This document shows, in pieces, positions 43,602 to 54,400 of a DNA stretch of 64,000 bases. Every line of letters begins with the position of its first letter. Position 1 is the first letter of the stretch. The DNA is from an uncultured Pseudomonadota bacterium (GTDB lineage: Bacteria; Myxococcota_A; UBA796; SXON01): NCBI GenBank assembly GCA_903900265.1, contig CAIUMM010000026.1:62001-126000 (forward strand). Direction: 5' to 3'. The notes beneath the pieces are model-generated. The model was not told the origin of the DNA, did not search any database, and worked only from the letters and a program-made list of their open reading frames with translations. The position numbers were made by a program, and so were the translations under genes.

Positions 43602-44552
43602 ATGTACATCACCGCAAGCATCGCAAGCATCTGGCTCGTGTCCGCCGCAGCTGCGGGTACTGCACCATCGGCCGCATACTACCACCCCGACGACATCGCC
43701 GCGAAGAGCGCGCGTTTTGCCGCGGCATCCGAGTCGATGGGGCCGAAGTTTTCGGCGGGGGAGAAGGAGATCGCGCAGCTCGGCAAAGCCGCGGATCGAC
43801 TGGAGATCGGCACCGCGCTGCTCGGCCCCGCGGCGTCCCCGGAGCTGCACGCGTGGTCGAGCGCCACGCGCCGGCAGCTCAGCGGGCAGTACCTTCGCCT
43901 GCAGAAGCACGTGGGGCTGCTCCAGGATGACTTCTCTACGGTGTTTGGCGCCGCGTTGACGCGCGCGTTGCCCGCAGCCTCCGCAGGCAAGACCGTCAAA
44001 TCCTGCTCGGCCAGCAAGGTCGCCGCGATGATGGGGCGGAGCGACTGCGAAGGCGAGAGCTTGAACGCTGCGCTTGCGGCGGCGATCGACAAAGACGCGC
44101 AGCTCCAGAGAGAGCTCACCGACATCCTCGCCGTGGAGTGGCCGGTCGTGGAGCTGGTGCCGGCGACCCAAGCGGTGGTCCCGGTGACCGGCGCCGATCA
44201 CTGGGTCTCGATCTGGGCCGTGGCTGAGAAGTTCCAGTCTGCCAAGCTCGCCGAGCGCGAGAACACCTTGCAAGCCGCCCTTGAAGGGCTCGCGGACGGG
44301 ATCGAAGCCAAGGATGCGGCGGCGCTGGCGTCCGCTCAGGCCGCGAAAAAGTCCTGGGAGGGCGCGCTGTCCGCCGATGGAGAGGCGCTGCGTGCGGCCG
44401 TGGTGGCCACCATGGCGCGGCAGAAGGGCGCGCCGACCTGGGGCTGGTGCGCAAACCCCAAGTCCCTCGGCGGATGTCCCGGCGACGACGTGACGACCTC
44501 GGTGATCGAGCAGCTCGCCGCCGATAAAAAGTTTCAGAAGGCGCTCGAGTAG
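43602..44552 (+). CDS. Exported helical protein, unknown
   Basis: 316 residues with an N-terminal signal peptide (IASIWLVSAAAAGTAPSAA). The mature part is mostly Ala/Lys/Glu-rich helices (AAKSARFAAASESMG, LEGLADGIEAKDAAALASAQ) with two Cys pairs (SCSASK/SDCEG and GWCANPKSLGGCPGDD). No recognised domain. Probably periplasmic. Convergent with the clostripain-like gene. Confidence 0.7.
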   Translation: MYITASIASIWLVSAAAAGTAPSAAYYHPDDIAAKSARFAAASESMGPKFSAGEKEIAQLGKAADRLEIGTALLGPAASPELHAWSSATRRQLSGQYLRLQKHVGLLQDDFSTVFGAALTRALPAASAGKTVKSCSASKVAAMMGRSDCEGESLNAALAAAIDKDAQLQRELTDILAVEWPVVELVPATQAVVPVTGADHWVSIWAVAEKFQSAKLAERENTLQAALEGLADGIEAKDAAALASAQAAKKSWEGALSADGEALRAAVVATMARQKGAPTWGWCANPKSLGGCPGDDVTTSVIEQLAADKKFQKALE

Positions 44553-44591
44553 CGAGCGAGGCGCTGCTCCGCGACTGCGTGCCCGCCGGCG

Positions 44592-45914
44592 CTATCGCAG
44601 CGTGGTCGCTGCCTCGGTGTCGATGGACAGCAGGTAGTCGTCCCAGTGGGTGTCCTGCGCCCACGTCGCGCCCGCGCCGTTCGTGTACAGGTCGGTCCAG
44701 TAGGGCCGGCGCGGATCGAAGAAGACCGTCAGGCCGCCGAGCCCGGCGTAGGGCTCGATCGCGTAGTTGCCGATCAACGCGCCCGTGAGCGCGTCGGCTA
44801 CGTCGTTCGCGGCGGCGATCACCTCGGGAGAGGCCTCCGGCGCGGCGGCGATCACGTGCGCGAGGCTGTTGAGGTCCGTGAAGTACCAGACCCACTCCGT
44901 ATCGGCGCTCTGCATCGAATCGCGGAGGTCCCACGCCCATTGTCCGCCGTCATCCTGCGCCATCAGCGCCAAGGCCAGCGTGTCGATGCGCGCAGCGAGG
45001 TCGCCCACCTTGTCGAGATCGGTCGCCGAGTGGGACCACTCGCCGCCTTCGACGGTGGTGCGCGCCATGGCATCGGCGAGCTCGGTCGCGGTCATCGCGG
45101 GGTTGGCGGCGAGCGCGTCCAGCACCAGCTCGTAGCGGTAGCCTTCCCATCCGACTGTGGTCTCCGCTGCGGTCATCGTACGCGCGAACGGCGCGAACGC
45201 GTACGCGACCTCCCAGGTCGCCATATTACAGGCATCAAAGCTGATCATGTCGAGGCGGCCGTGCTCGGTGACCCACGGTGTCAGCGCTGCTGCGACGTCG
45301 CCTTCGGCGATGGACAGCGTCACGCCGGTCGACGTGTCGTCCTGAGCGATCGACGGCGGTGCCGGCTCCGCCGGCGCGTCACCCGCGAAGTCCCAGCCGC
45401 TGCCGTGGTCCCAGAGCACCAGCGCGGTGTGGTCCGCAGGGTAGTTGGTGCTGGCCCACTCGAGGAAGTTCGCCAGCACGTCGGGGTTCGCCATGTTGAC
45501 CTCGCCGAGGTCCTCGGCCACCGGCGAACTGACGACGGTGTCGTCGTCGTCGTGCGCGATGCGGTAGTAGCGGGAGCCCGTCCAGTCGCCGTCGTCGTCG
45601 GCGTAGCCCTCGATGCGGTCGGCGAGCACGAGGATGTTCACCTGGTCGCTGGCGTCCCCGGCTTCGAGCTCGTTCAGGTCGTGGGTGACGTAGCTCTCGA
45701 GGTCGTTGTCCCCGTCCATATAGACGAGGTAGTTCCACGCGGCCGGTCTCGGCGCGGCGGTGTCGTCCGGTGGCTCGTAGTCGGTGTCATCGACGGGGTC
45801 GGAGTCTACGGGCGAGTCGGAGTACTCGGGCGGACGGCAACCCGTCACCAGAGCCAGAGCGAGCGCCGTCGCGATGGACGGTGCGAGGAGCGGGAGCCGG
45901 GAACGGATGCGCAT
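44592..45914 (-). CDS. Clostripain-family (C11) cysteine peptidase lipoprotein
   Basis: 440 residues from ATG 45914. The lipoprotein signal ends LALALVTGC, followed by an Asp/Pro/Thr linker. Peptidase domain: WNYLVYMDGDNDLESY at the start, catalytic His in LVLWDHGSGWDF, catalytic Cys in MISFDACNMATWEV. These match the C11/caspase-like family, which cleaves after Arg or Lys. The C-terminal 150 residues complete the fold. Probably surface-anchored and involved in protein digestion; no inhibitor gene adjoins. Confidence 0.88.
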   Translation of the reverse strand: MRIRSRLPLLAPSIATALALALVTGCRPPEYSDSPVDSDPVDDTDYEPPDDTAAPRPAAWNYLVYMDGDNDLESYVTHDLNELEAGDASDQVNILVLADRIEGYADDDGDWTGSRYYRIAHDDDDTVVSSPVAEDLGEVNMANPDVLANFLEWASTNYPADHTALVLWDHGSGWDFAGDAPAEPAPPSIAQDDTSTGVTLSIAEGDVAAALTPWVTEHGRLDMISFDACNMATWEVAYAFAPFARTMTAAETTVGWEGYRYELVLDALAANPAMTATELADAMARTTVEGGEWSHSATDLDKVGDLAARIDTLALALMAQDDGGQWAWDLRDSMQSADTEWVWYFTDLNSLAHVIAAAPEASPEVIAAANDVADALTGALIGNYAIEPYAGLGGLTVFFDPRRPYWTDLYTNGAGATWAQDTHWDDYLLSIDTEAATTLR

Positions 45915-45964
45915 GGGCGAGTTTATGTCGCGATTCTCTTCGGATTGCAAGCGCTTGTGCGGCT

Positions 45965-46912
45965 TTAGCTGCGGTCCAGCACCGCGAGCGTCTCGACGTG
46001 GTCGGTGCCGGGGAACATGTCGTAGGGCTGAAGATAGCGGATGCGGTAGCCACGGCCGTGCAGCGCGCCGATGTCCTTGGCGAGGGTGCCGGGATCGCAG
46101 GACAGGTACACGATGGCGCGCGGGCGCGTGACGATCAGCTTGTCGAGGATGCCTGGGGCGCCAGCGCGCGGAGGATCGAGCAGCGCGATGTCGAAGAACG
46201 TCTGGCCAGGCTTCCAACGAGCGACGTCCATCGCGAGGATCTCGGCTCCTTTCAGGTTCTTTCGGGCGTCGTCCGCAGCTTGTCCTTCGCTCTCCACGAG
46301 CGTGACCGCCGTGCCGCGACGGTGCGCGCGCGCCGACAAGTTTCCGATGCCGCCGTATAGGTCCAGCAGGTGGATGGGCGCAAGCTCCTGCAACAGGGCG
46401 TCGACGTCGTCGACGATGCGCCGGTTGACCTCGAGGTTGACCTGCAGGAAGGAGTTCGGGCTCACGCGGAGCCCGTCGACCTGCAGCGTGGGGTTGCCGG
46501 CGCGCCGCTTGCCTCCGACCGCAAAGGACGCGCCTTCGGGTAGGCTCGCGGGCTGATCCAGCACGTAGACCACGCGCTCGCCGTCCGAGCGCACCTCGAC
46601 CGCGCCGCGTAGCTTCAGGTCGGCGATGGCCTTTACGCCCTCGACGACCTCGGGCCGGGCGATGCGCGCGAGCTCTTCGCCGACCACGAGGTGTTCGTGA
46701 CTTCCGGGCAGGTGAAAACCGAGTCCCCCCGGCCCGCCGCGCAGCTTGACCCGGGCGCGACTTCCTTCCTGCAGCGGCGAGGGGACGATCGGACGAACGT
46801 CGACGTCCAACCGGTTGAACATGCGCGCGACCTTGGCGTGGCGCAGCACAAGCTGCTCGGCGTAGGGGAGGTCGATCAGCGGGGCGATGCCGGTCTCGGC
46901 GAGGGTGGACAT
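45965..46912 (-). CDS. RNA m5U methyltransferase (TrmA/RlmD family)
   Basis: 315 residues, short for the family (about 430 for E. coli RlmD) because the TRAM domain and the CxxCxxC Fe-S cluster are absent. The C-terminal SAM domain is intact: NSFLQVN, LLDLYGGIGNLSARAHRRG (motif I), ALLDPPRAGA, and catalytic Cys in VYLSCDPGTLAKD. It methylates uridine in tRNA or 23S rRNA; which one cannot be told from sequence. The pair-wise divergence from rpoZ-side genes is 45 bases. Confidence 0.85.
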   Translation of the reverse strand: MSTLAETGIAPLIDLPYAEQLVLRHAKVARMFNRLDVDVRPIVPSPLQEGSRARVKLRGGPGGLGFHLPGSHEHLVVGEELARIARPEVVEGVKAIADLKLRGAVEVRSDGERVVYVLDQPASLPEGASFAVGGKRRAGNPTLQVDGLRVSPNSFLQVNLEVNRRIVDDVDALLQELAPIHLLDLYGGIGNLSARAHRRGTAVTLVESEGQAADDARKNLKGAEILAMDVARWKPGQTFFDIALLDPPRAGAPGILDKLIVTRPRAIVYLSCDPGTLAKDIGALHGRGYRIRYLQPYDMFPGTDHVETLAVLDRS

Positions 46913-46957
46913 CCCGGGGCTCTATCTCTACCGGTGCGTGCGGGTTAGTAGCGAACC

Positions 46958-47155
46958 ATGCGGTTGTGGACCCGAGCTTGGATTTTCCTGCGACATCCGG
47001 CGGAATGGTCGGCGCTGCGGTACCGGGAGCGCTCGGCGATGCACTACACCGCGTTGCATCCGGAGCGGTGGCCCGACGCCCAGACCCCGGACGCGACGCC
47101 TGCAGATCGCGTCGCGGCGGCTGCGCCGCTTGCTGAAACGGATCGCACCCGTTAG
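46958..47155 (+). CDS. Possible small basic protein upstream of rpoZ
   Basis: 65 residues, rich in Arg and Trp (RLWTRAWIFLRHPAEWSALR), with a loose Ala/Asp/Thr tail. No clear ribosome site and no known family. The composition looks protein-like and it ends 25 bases before rpoZ, but it could be a chance open frame in the leader. Confidence 0.4.
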   Translation: MRLWTRAWIFLRHPAEWSALRYRERSAMHYTALHPERWPDAQTPDATPADRVAAAAPLAETDRTR

Positions 47156-47179
47156 TCGTGGCAGCTTACGAGGTTTACC

Positions 47180-47485
47180 ATGGCTCGCATCACGGTTGAG
47201 GATTGCCTCGACAACGTTCCGAACCGCTTTTCGTTGTGTCTGCTCACCGCCGAGCGCACCAAACAGCTGATGAAGGGCGCACAGCGCCTGATCAGCGACG
47301 AGCGCGACAACAAAGAGATCGTCACCGCGCTCCGCGAGATCGCAGCCGGATCCGTCGCCGCCGACACCAGCGCGTTCGATGAGAACGAGCAGGTTGCGCG
47401 TGAGGCGCGTGAAGCTGAGGGCCTCCCCCCCAGCGTAGACGACATCCTCGGGGTCGCGGCCAGCGATCTCCCCGACGAAGCCTGA
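47180..47485 (+). CDS. rpoZ: RNA polymerase omega subunit
   Basis: 101 residues. N-terminal [19 protein letters not shown] matches the family, followed by the helix [12 protein letters not shown] and [15 protein letters not shown]. Its role is assembly of the beta-prime subunit. GAGG lies upstream. The acidic C-terminal tail is slightly longer than in E. coli (91 residues). A small gene, hutU and a HemY-like gene follow in the same direction. Confidence 0.95.
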   Translation: MARITVEDCLDNVPNRFSLCLLTAERTKQLMKGAQRLISDERDNKEIVTALREIAAGSVAADTSAFDENEQVAREAREAEGLPPSVDDILGVAASDLPDEA

Positions 47486-47528
47486 TATTTCGGGTCTTTT
47501 ACCCCTATTTTCCTGATCCGGAGCTCTT

Positions 47529-47717
47529 ATGTCCCAGGTTGACGAGACCCTTTTCGACGTGCGCCATGTTGAACGCTTCATCGCGGAAGGGCGCATCACC
47601 CAGCAGCAGTACAACGACTACCTCGAGAGTCTTGAAGATTGCTCCAAGAACGCCGATGAGTCCGCAGTTCGTATGCAAGCGACGTACTTCCGCGCTTCCC
47701 CGGCTCAGGACGAATAG
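47529..47717 (+). CDS. Small acidic protein, 62 residues
   Basis: Sits between rpoZ (43 bases before) and hutU (8 bases after), with GGAG before ATG 47529. Sequence shows a compact helical pattern ([35 protein letters not shown]) and one Cys. No family recognised. Composition and spacing support a real gene. Confidence 0.65.
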   Translation: MSQVDETLFDVRHVERFIAEGRITQQQYNDYLESLEDCSKNADESAVRMQATYFRASPAQDE

Positions 47718-47725
47718 GTCGACGC

Positions 47726-49375
47726 ATGTCGCGTGTACTCCGAGCCCCACGCGGCAGTGACCTCTCCTGTCGCGGTTGGGTGCAGGAGGCCGCGCTGCGG
47801 ATGTTGCACAACAACCTCGACCCCGAGGTTGCTGAGCGCCCCGAAGATCTGGTGGTGTACGGCGGTACCGGCAAAGCTGCCCGGGACTGGCCGAGCTTCG
47901 ATCGAATCGTCGCGTCGTTGCGGGATCTGCGCGACGACGAGACCCTGCTGGTGCAATCCGGTAAGCCCGTCGGCATCGCGCGAACGCATCCGGACGCGCC
48001 TCGTGTGCTGATCGCGAACTCCAACCTCGTCGGAAAGTGGGCCACTTGGGAGCACTTCCGGGATTTGGAGCGTCGCGGCTTGATGATGTACGGTCAGATG
48101 ACCGCGGGAAGCTGGATCTACATCGGCTCGCAGGGCATCGTGCAAGGCACGTACGAGACCTTCGCGGAAGCCGGGCGGCAGCACTTTGGCGGCTCGCTGC
48201 GGGGTCGGTTGGTGCTGTCGGGCGGCCTCGGCGGGATGGGCGGCGCGCAGCCGCTCGCGGCGGTGTTCGCCGGCGCGACGTACCTTGGCGTCGAGGTGGA
48301 TCGCACCCGCGCCCAGAAGCGCTTGGACTCCGGCTACCTCGACGAGATCGCCGCGGATCTCGACGACGCGCTGATTCGCGTCGAGCGCTACCGCGCTGCG
48401 GGTGAGGCGCGCTCGGTCGGGGTGATCGGCAACGCCGCGGATGTCTACGAGGCGATCGCCGCGCGCGGCATCGTGCCGGATCTGGTCACCGATCAAACCA
48501 GCGCGCATGACCCGCTGAGCTACATCCCCGCTGGGTTTACGTTGGACGAGGCTGCTGAGCTTCGCGCGCGTGACCCTGCGGCGTACACCATCCAAAGCCA
48601 CGCAACGATGGCGCGGCATGTTCGCGCGATGTTGGCGATGAAGCGCGCTGGCAGCCACGTCTTTGACTACGGCAACAACCTGCGCGCCGGCGCGATCGAG
48701 GGCGGAGAGCCCGACGCGTTCGACTTCCCCGGCTTTGTCCCCGCCTACATTCGCCCGCAGTTCTGCGAGGGGCGCGGACCGTTCCGCTGGGTCGCGCTCT
48801 CGGGTGATCCCGAGGACATCCGGGTCACCGATGAGACGGTGCTGCGCTTGTTCCCGAACGACGCCGGTCTGCACCGTTGGATCCGCATGGCGCAGGATCG
48901 CATCCAGTTTCAGGGGCTCCCGGCGCGCATCTGTTGGCTCGGCTACGGCGAGCGGCATCTCGCCGGTTTGGCGTTCAACGAGCTTGTGGCGTCTGGCAAG
49001 GTCAAAGCCCCGATCGTGATCGGGCGTGATCACCTTGACTGCGGGTCGGTCGCGAGCCCGAATCGTGAAACCGAAGGGATGTTGGACGGCACCGACGCGG
49101 TCGCGGATTGGCCGATCCTGAACGCGCTGCTCAACACCGCAAACGGTGCTTCGTGGGTCAGCTTCCATCACGGCGGCGGCGTAGGCATGGGCTATTCGCT
49201 CCACGCCGGTCAGGTGATCGTCGCGGATGGCACACCGGAGGCGGCGCGGCGCTTGGAGCGCGTGCTGCTGGGCGACCCCGCGATGGGCGTGTTCCGGCAC
49301 GCCGATGCCGGGTATCCTCGGGCGATCGAGGTGGCGCAGCAGCGCGGGGTGCGGATTCCTGGCCTGACGGACTGA
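47726..49375 (+). CDS. hutU: Urocanate hydratase
   Basis: 549 residues, normal length. Adds water to urocanate with NAD+ as electrophile, second step of histidine breakdown. Visible: [31 protein letters not shown]-binding [14 protein letters not shown], active-site Cys in [18 protein letters not shown], and the end [11 protein letters not shown]. No hutH, hutI or hutG adjoin, which is unusual because hut genes usually cluster. Confidence 0.96.
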   Translation: MSRVLRAPRGSDLSCRGWVQEAALRMLHNNLDPEVAERPEDLVVYGGTGKAARDWPSFDRIVASLRDLRDDETLLVQSGKPVGIARTHPDAPRVLIANSNLVGKWATWEHFRDLERRGLMMYGQMTAGSWIYIGSQGIVQGTYETFAEAGRQHFGGSLRGRLVLSGGLGGMGGAQPLAAVFAGATYLGVEVDRTRAQKRLDSGYLDEIAADLDDALIRVERYRAAGEARSVGVIGNAADVYEAIAARGIVPDLVTDQTSAHDPLSYIPAGFTLDEAAELRARDPAAYTIQSHATMARHVRAMLAMKRAGSHVFDYGNNLRAGAIEGGEPDAFDFPGFVPAYIRPQFCEGRGPFRWVALSGDPEDIRVTDETVLRLFPNDAGLHRWIRMAQDRIQFQGLPARICWLGYGERHLAGLAFNELVASGKVKAPIVIGRDHLDCGSVASPNRETEGMLDGTDAVADWPILNALLNTANGASWVSFHHGGGVGMGYSLHAGQVIVADGTPEAARRLERVLLGDPAMGVFRHADAGYPRAIEVAQQRGVRIPGLTD

Positions 49376-49379
49376 GCCT

Positions 49380-50675
49380 TTGTACGATCGCCAACGGACG
49401 GCGGCGGTGGTCGGCAGCGGCCTCGCCGGGTTGACGGCTGCGGTGACGCTGCAGCGCGCCGGGGTGCGGGTGACGCTGTTCGACGGGGGCGCGGGTCGTG
49501 TGGGTTCGATGTTTCCAAGCCCGGAGTTTCCCGCTTGGCGCGTCGAGACCGGGGCGCCCAGCGTCACGCATCGGGCGGAGGCGGTGTTTCGGCTCGCCGA
49601 GCAGATCGGGTTGGGGATCCCCGGCGGCGGCGCGTGGCGGCAGCTTTCGCCCGCGGCGCGGGATCGCTTCGTCGCGGACGGAGAGCGTCTCCGGCCCGTA
49701 GGCTTGAGCTCGCTCGGGCTGCGTCAGGCAGCAGAGTTCAGCCGGGGCATGCTGCGGCATCGGCCGCCGCAACCGGATGAAACCGTGGCCGATTGGGCGC
49801 GGTTGCAGTTTGGCGCTTCGCTGGCGAACGGCTTTGCGCGCGCGTTGACCGTGGGGATCTGGGGCTGCGCGCCCGAGCATGTGGGCTTCGCCGACGCCTG
49901 GCCGGAGCTCCACGCGGCGTTGCAGACGGTGTCGCCGCTCTCCTTGCAGAAGCGGCTTCCCGGGCGGGCGCAGGGCTCGGCCGCGCCGCGGGGGGGCACA
50001 TGGACGCTGTCTGGCGGCATGGGGCGGCTCGCTACGGCGGCGCGCCGGGCGCTGGAGGACGCAGGCGGCATCGTCATCTCCGAGCCGGTAGGGAGGTTGG
50101 ACGACCTTGACGTGGACCGCGTCGTGGTCGCGACCGATGCGCACGACGCGGCGCGCTTGTTACCGTTCGTTGCGGTCGAGCTTTCGCAGGTGCGCCACGC
50201 GCCGATGGCCGTGGTCCATTGGCTTGCGGCGCCCCAAGAGCGTCCCCGTGGCTTTGGGTTGCTCGTCCCGCCGGGCGATCCGGTGCTCGGCACGTTGTTC
50301 GTGTCGGATGTCCTCGACGACGCCGCGCCCCCCGAGCTGTCTGCCTACACGACGACCTTCGGAGGCTACGCCTCTCCAGACCAGCTGCTGCGCTCAGATT
50401 CGGCGCTGGTCGCCGACGTCTCCGCCCGTCACGCCCGCTGGTTTGGGGCCGAGCCGCGGATGGTCGCCGCGCATGTGGTGCGTTGGCCGCGCGCGGTCTC
50501 GATCCCGTCGGTAGGGCACCGGGCGCGCATCGCGCAGGTTCAGCGGGCGCTCGCGGAGCGGGACGGCGGGCGCGTGGTGCTCGCCGGGGCTTACCTCAGC
50601 GGCGGCACCCTCGACGACGCCGTCGTTAGTGGCTTCTCCGCGGCGGAGCGCGCGGCGCAGGCCGCGAGCGGCTGA
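49380..50675 (+). CDS. HemY-like protoporphyrinogen oxidase/FAD amine oxidase
   Basis: 431 residues from TTG 49380, four bases after hutU. N-terminal dinucleotide fold AAVVGSGLAGLTAAVTLQRAG, the GG-doublet region, the internal GGTWTLSGGMGRLATAARRA that is typical of HemY, and a C-terminal FAD block VVLAGAYLSGGTLDDAVVSG. It should oxidise protoporphyrinogen IX (or coproporphyrinogen III) with O2. Related amine oxidases and desaturases are alternatives, but the HemY-like blocks favour heme synthesis. Confidence 0.85.
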   Translation: MYDRQRTAAVVGSGLAGLTAAVTLQRAGVRVTLFDGGAGRVGSMFPSPEFPAWRVETGAPSVTHRAEAVFRLAEQIGLGIPGGGAWRQLSPAARDRFVADGERLRPVGLSSLGLRQAAEFSRGMLRHRPPQPDETVADWARLQFGASLANGFARALTVGIWGCAPEHVGFADAWPELHAALQTVSPLSLQKRLPGRAQGSAAPRGGTWTLSGGMGRLATAARRALEDAGGIVISEPVGRLDDLDVDRVVVATDAHDAARLLPFVAVELSQVRHAPMAVVHWLAAPQERPRGFGLLVPPGDPVLGTLFVSDVLDDAAPPELSAYTTTFGGYASPDQLLRSDSALVADVSARHARWFGAEPRMVAAHVVRWPRAVSIPSVGHRARIAQVQRALAERDGGRVVLAGAYLSGGTLDDAVVSGFSAAERAAQAASG

Positions 50676-50692
50676 CGCTGCGGTGCCGCGCT

Positions 50693-51490
50693 TTAGAACC
50701 CGCCTGCGGCGCACACCGTGTCGAGGTTCTTGTAGTACGTCTCCAAGCCGTCGATCAGCAGGTTTTGCACGCCCGTGTCTTCGTCTTCGAGGCCTGCGGA
50801 CTTCAGATCGCGCCAGTTGGCGTAGCCGTGTTTGGCGCCGTCGGTCGCCGGTAGCACCACGTCAAGCTGGTAGTCCTGCTCGAAAAAGTCTTCGGTGTCG
50901 CCTTCGAAGGTCGCGATGTCCGGCAGGTACGAGCGCTGGATCACCATCGGACCCACGCCGTCCTGCTCGGGGACGTAGCGCATGCTCCCGGAGATCACCG
51001 CGGTGTAGGTCGAGAACACCGGCTGCACCGTGTACGTCGTCGTCCAGGTGACGAACGCGGTCTCGCGGGCCACGTAGGCGTCGATGTCGCTGGTGTAGAC
51101 GCGATCGTAGGCCTCGTAGGAGTCCTTGCCGAGGGCGTCCTCAAACAGGCCTTCTTGGTCGAGCGCGTAGAGTAGGCGCTCGGTGTCGTCAAACGCGCAG
51201 GCCAGCGGCCCCGCCACAAACCAGCCGGTGGCTTCGGCCGGGTCTTGACCGGAGCGCACGTCGACCGTCGCTTGCTCCTCCTCGGTGATCCCGGTCAGCA
51301 GCCCGTTCCCGGCTTCGGTGATCAGCGGATCGAGGTTGGCGGCGGCGGCGAGCAGATCTTCGTCGGTCCCGGAATCGTAGTTGAGCCATAGGTAGTGGTA
51401 GAGGGCGTCGAGGTCTTCCGGCGCGTCGGAGTGCGGCTTGCAGCCCGACAGCAGCAGGACGCCTGTCGTGAGGAGCAGGGTCGGGCGCAT
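50693..51490 (-). CDS. Lipoprotein, unknown
   Basis: 265 residues from ATG 51490 (TTG 51493 also in frame). Signal LLLTTGVLLLSGC. The mature protein is acidic and mixed alpha/beta (YHYLWLNYDSGTDEDLLAAA; VQPVFSTYTAVISGSMRYVP), with three Cys. No domain recognised. It starts 4 bases after the amidohydrolase stop and so closes the long leftward run. Confidence 0.7.
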   Translation of the reverse strand: MRPTLLLTTGVLLLSGCKPHSDAPEDLDALYHYLWLNYDSGTDEDLLAAAANLDPLITEAGNGLLTGITEEEQATVDVRSGQDPAEATGWFVAGPLACAFDDTERLLYALDQEGLFEDALGKDSYEAYDRVYTSDIDAYVARETAFVTWTTTYTVQPVFSTYTAVISGSMRYVPEQDGVGPMVIQRSYLPDIATFEGDTEDFFEQDYQLDVVLPATDGAKHGYANWRDLKSAGLEDEDTGVQNLLIDGLETYYKNLDTVCAAGGF

Positions 51491-51494
51491 CAAA

Positions 51495-54400
51495 TCACTT
51501 CTCCCATCCCATCTTTTTGCGCGGCAAGTTCCGCGGCAGCTCTTGCATGGTGCTCGCGTCCCATAGCCTGCCGTCGCGCATCACGTAGACCACATTGCGC
51601 GCGGCCTTCAGGTCTTGCAGCGGATCGCCGTCCACGATGAACAGGTCAGCGACCTTGCCCACCGTGATGCTGCCGAGGTCCTGAGCGAGCCCCAGGTGCG
51701 ACGCGCCGTTGATCGTCGCCGCGTGCAGCGCTTCATCGGGGGTCATCGCGCCGGGACCGCCGAGGGCTTCGAGCTCCCAGTGGGGCCCGAGCCCTTGGAG
51801 CTGTCCGTGGCCGCCGAGGGCGATGCGCACGCCTTGACGCCCGAGCTTCGCGGCGTCGATCGCGGTCAGATGGTGATGGAACTCTCCGGGGTCGGTGACT
51901 ACGAGCGGCAGGCGGAAGGCGCGCCCGATCAACACCCACGGCGGCGTCCACTTGGACAGGCGCGCGTCGTCGTAGACGCGCTCGTTCGCGAACGGCTCGA
52001 CCTCGCCGGAGGGGCCGCCGTACGCGACCAACAGGGTCGGAACCCACGTCGTGTCGCTGCGCTTCCACAGCTGCACGATGTCGTCGTAGATCGGCGCGAC
52101 GGGGATTGCGTGCTCGATGGAGGAGTGGCCGTCGAGGATCATGCCGAGGTTCTGGAAGAGATCGCCGCCGCCTTCGGGCACGTCCAGCAAGCCGAGCTTC
52201 CGGCAGGCCTCGACGATCCACTGGCGATGGCTGCGATGGCTCTGCTGGTACGACTTGACGCCCCACGCGCCCACCAGCTTCTGCTTTTGGACCGCGTCTT
52301 CCGCATCTTCGTATTTCTCGGCGTGGAGCGCCTGATTGTCGAGCGCGCCGTAGAGGATGTTGCCGGTCGACAACACGCGCGGGCCCGCCATGCGCCCCGA
52401 GGCGATCTCCTCGCCTTGACCAAACACGAGATCATTGGCGGCGGAAGGGTCAAACACCGTGGTCACGCCGTAGGCGAGGTTGACGAGGTGGCGCCACTCT
52501 TGGTTGGGGTGGATGTCGCCGCTGGCGTAGTGCAGGTGGGCGTGTACGTCGACGATGCCGGGCAGCAGCGTCTTTCCGGCGAGGTCGATCACCTCCGCTC
52601 CCTCGGGGACCTCGACGTTGGCGCCGACCGCGATGATGCGGCGCTCTTGAACCACGACGGTGCCGTCGGCGATCGGGGGGCCGTCCATCGGCAGGATGCG
52701 CGCGTGGGTGAACGCAAAGGTGTGGTTGCCGTAGAAGGGCACGACCGGGATGTGCATGTGCAGGACGGTGCGATCGAGCAGATCGGCGCTGGGGGCGTCG
52801 GCGTCGGCGTGGTCTGACAGCGTGACATGGTCCGCGCCGAAGAACGCGCCTTGGTGGACGTCGAGGCTGTAGAAGTCCTTGCCGGTGGTCCACGTCACGG
52901 TGTGGTCGTCCGCCCAGTCCAGCCAGCTCGCGCCGGTGTCAGTGAGCTTGCGTTGCGGAAGATCGGCGAAGCTCGGCGGGTTCAGCGAGCCGTGCAGCAG
53001 CGGCGGCATCGGCGCGACCACCGCGTCCCAGCCGATCTTGGCGGCGATCATCGAAAAATCCGGCGAGAGGCGCAGCTCGCCGGCGCCCTTAGGGAAGGTC
53101 ATCGCCGTCTGTTTGTCGGTGCCGAGGCGGTTGACGCTCACCAGCGCGGCGGTCTCGGGCGTGCGACCCGCAGGGGCGACGTCCTCCAGCCAGTAAATGC
53201 GGCTCCCGTCGGGGGACCACTGGGGGCGAGCGCTGGGGCCGCCAGAGCCTCGGAAGGGGATGGTCAACAGCGCGGTGCCGTCTACCGGGTCCTTCGCGTC
53301 GAGGGGCGCTACCACCAGCTCCATCGAGGGTTCTTCACCGAGCTCGTGACCGCTCTGGGTGATGGTGCCGCGCAGATACAGGATCGAGCGGCCGTCGGGG
53401 GAGATCGCCGGCGCTTGATAGTCCGCCGGGGTCTTGGTGATCTGGCGGGGAGGTTTGCCCTTGCCGGTGCCGCGCACCCAGACCTGACCTTGGGCGCGAT
53501 CGTCCCAGGTCACGTACGTCAGCCACTTTCCGTCGGGGCTGCCTTGGGGGAAAAACGCGCGCGTGCCCATCGGGGTCAGCGGCAGCGCCGCGCCGGTGGA
53601 GTCGGGCACGCTCCACAACGTGCCCATCGCGCTGGAGACCACGCCCATGCCGGGCACATTGGCCGCCCAGCGGACGACGCGGGCGTCCACCGCCTCATTG
53701 TCGCCAGACAGGCGCCGCACCGGGCGCACCGCCTGCGTGACGCGCGTCTTGACGTCCGCCGCGAAGGTCACCACCCGCCGCGCCCGCGTCTTGACGTCGA
53801 GCTCGTTGATGTGCCCTTTCGCCCAGTAGTACAGCTTGGTCCCGTCCGGGCTCCAGTCCATGCGCGGGTACGCAGAGCGCAGCTCAAACGCCTCCATCGC
53901 GTCGGGATCGAGGTCGTCGGCGAGCGACTCCAAGTGACCGTCGGCGTGGCGCAGCATCAACACCGTGTTGAGGCGATCGCGGGTGATGAACGCGAGCGGC
54001 CCGCCGGCGATCGGCGAAGGCGTGGGGCGGATGGCGCCGCCGGGGATCTGCGTCGCGTTCGTGCGCTCGCCGGTGCGCAGGTCGATCGTGGCCAGCTCCC
54101 ACAGGCTCTGATGCGGGTTGTGGTTGTACTCGAAGCGACCGCTGCGCGTGGAGAACCACAGCGTGTGTCCATCTGCATCAAACGCGGCCTCGCCGGCGTG
54201 CGGATCGGCGTCGAGCGTCGTCAGCTTCGTGCCTGCGCCGCCCATGGTGTTGAGCATCCACAGCTCTTGCACGCCGATGGAGCGCGTGTCGATGCTCCGC
54301 CGCCGTCCGACCAGCCACTCGCCAGACTTGCCGCTGCCTGGGGTGTTGGCCGGGGCCCACACGCCGTCGCTCCAGCGGTCGCCTTGCTCCTGCGTGATCG

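Noticed and set aside
51495-52850. Missing metal Asp in the amidohydrolase as a sign of inactivity
   Set aside because: The GGHGQLQGLG pattern is typical of this propeller-amidohydrolase group, so it is a family trait.
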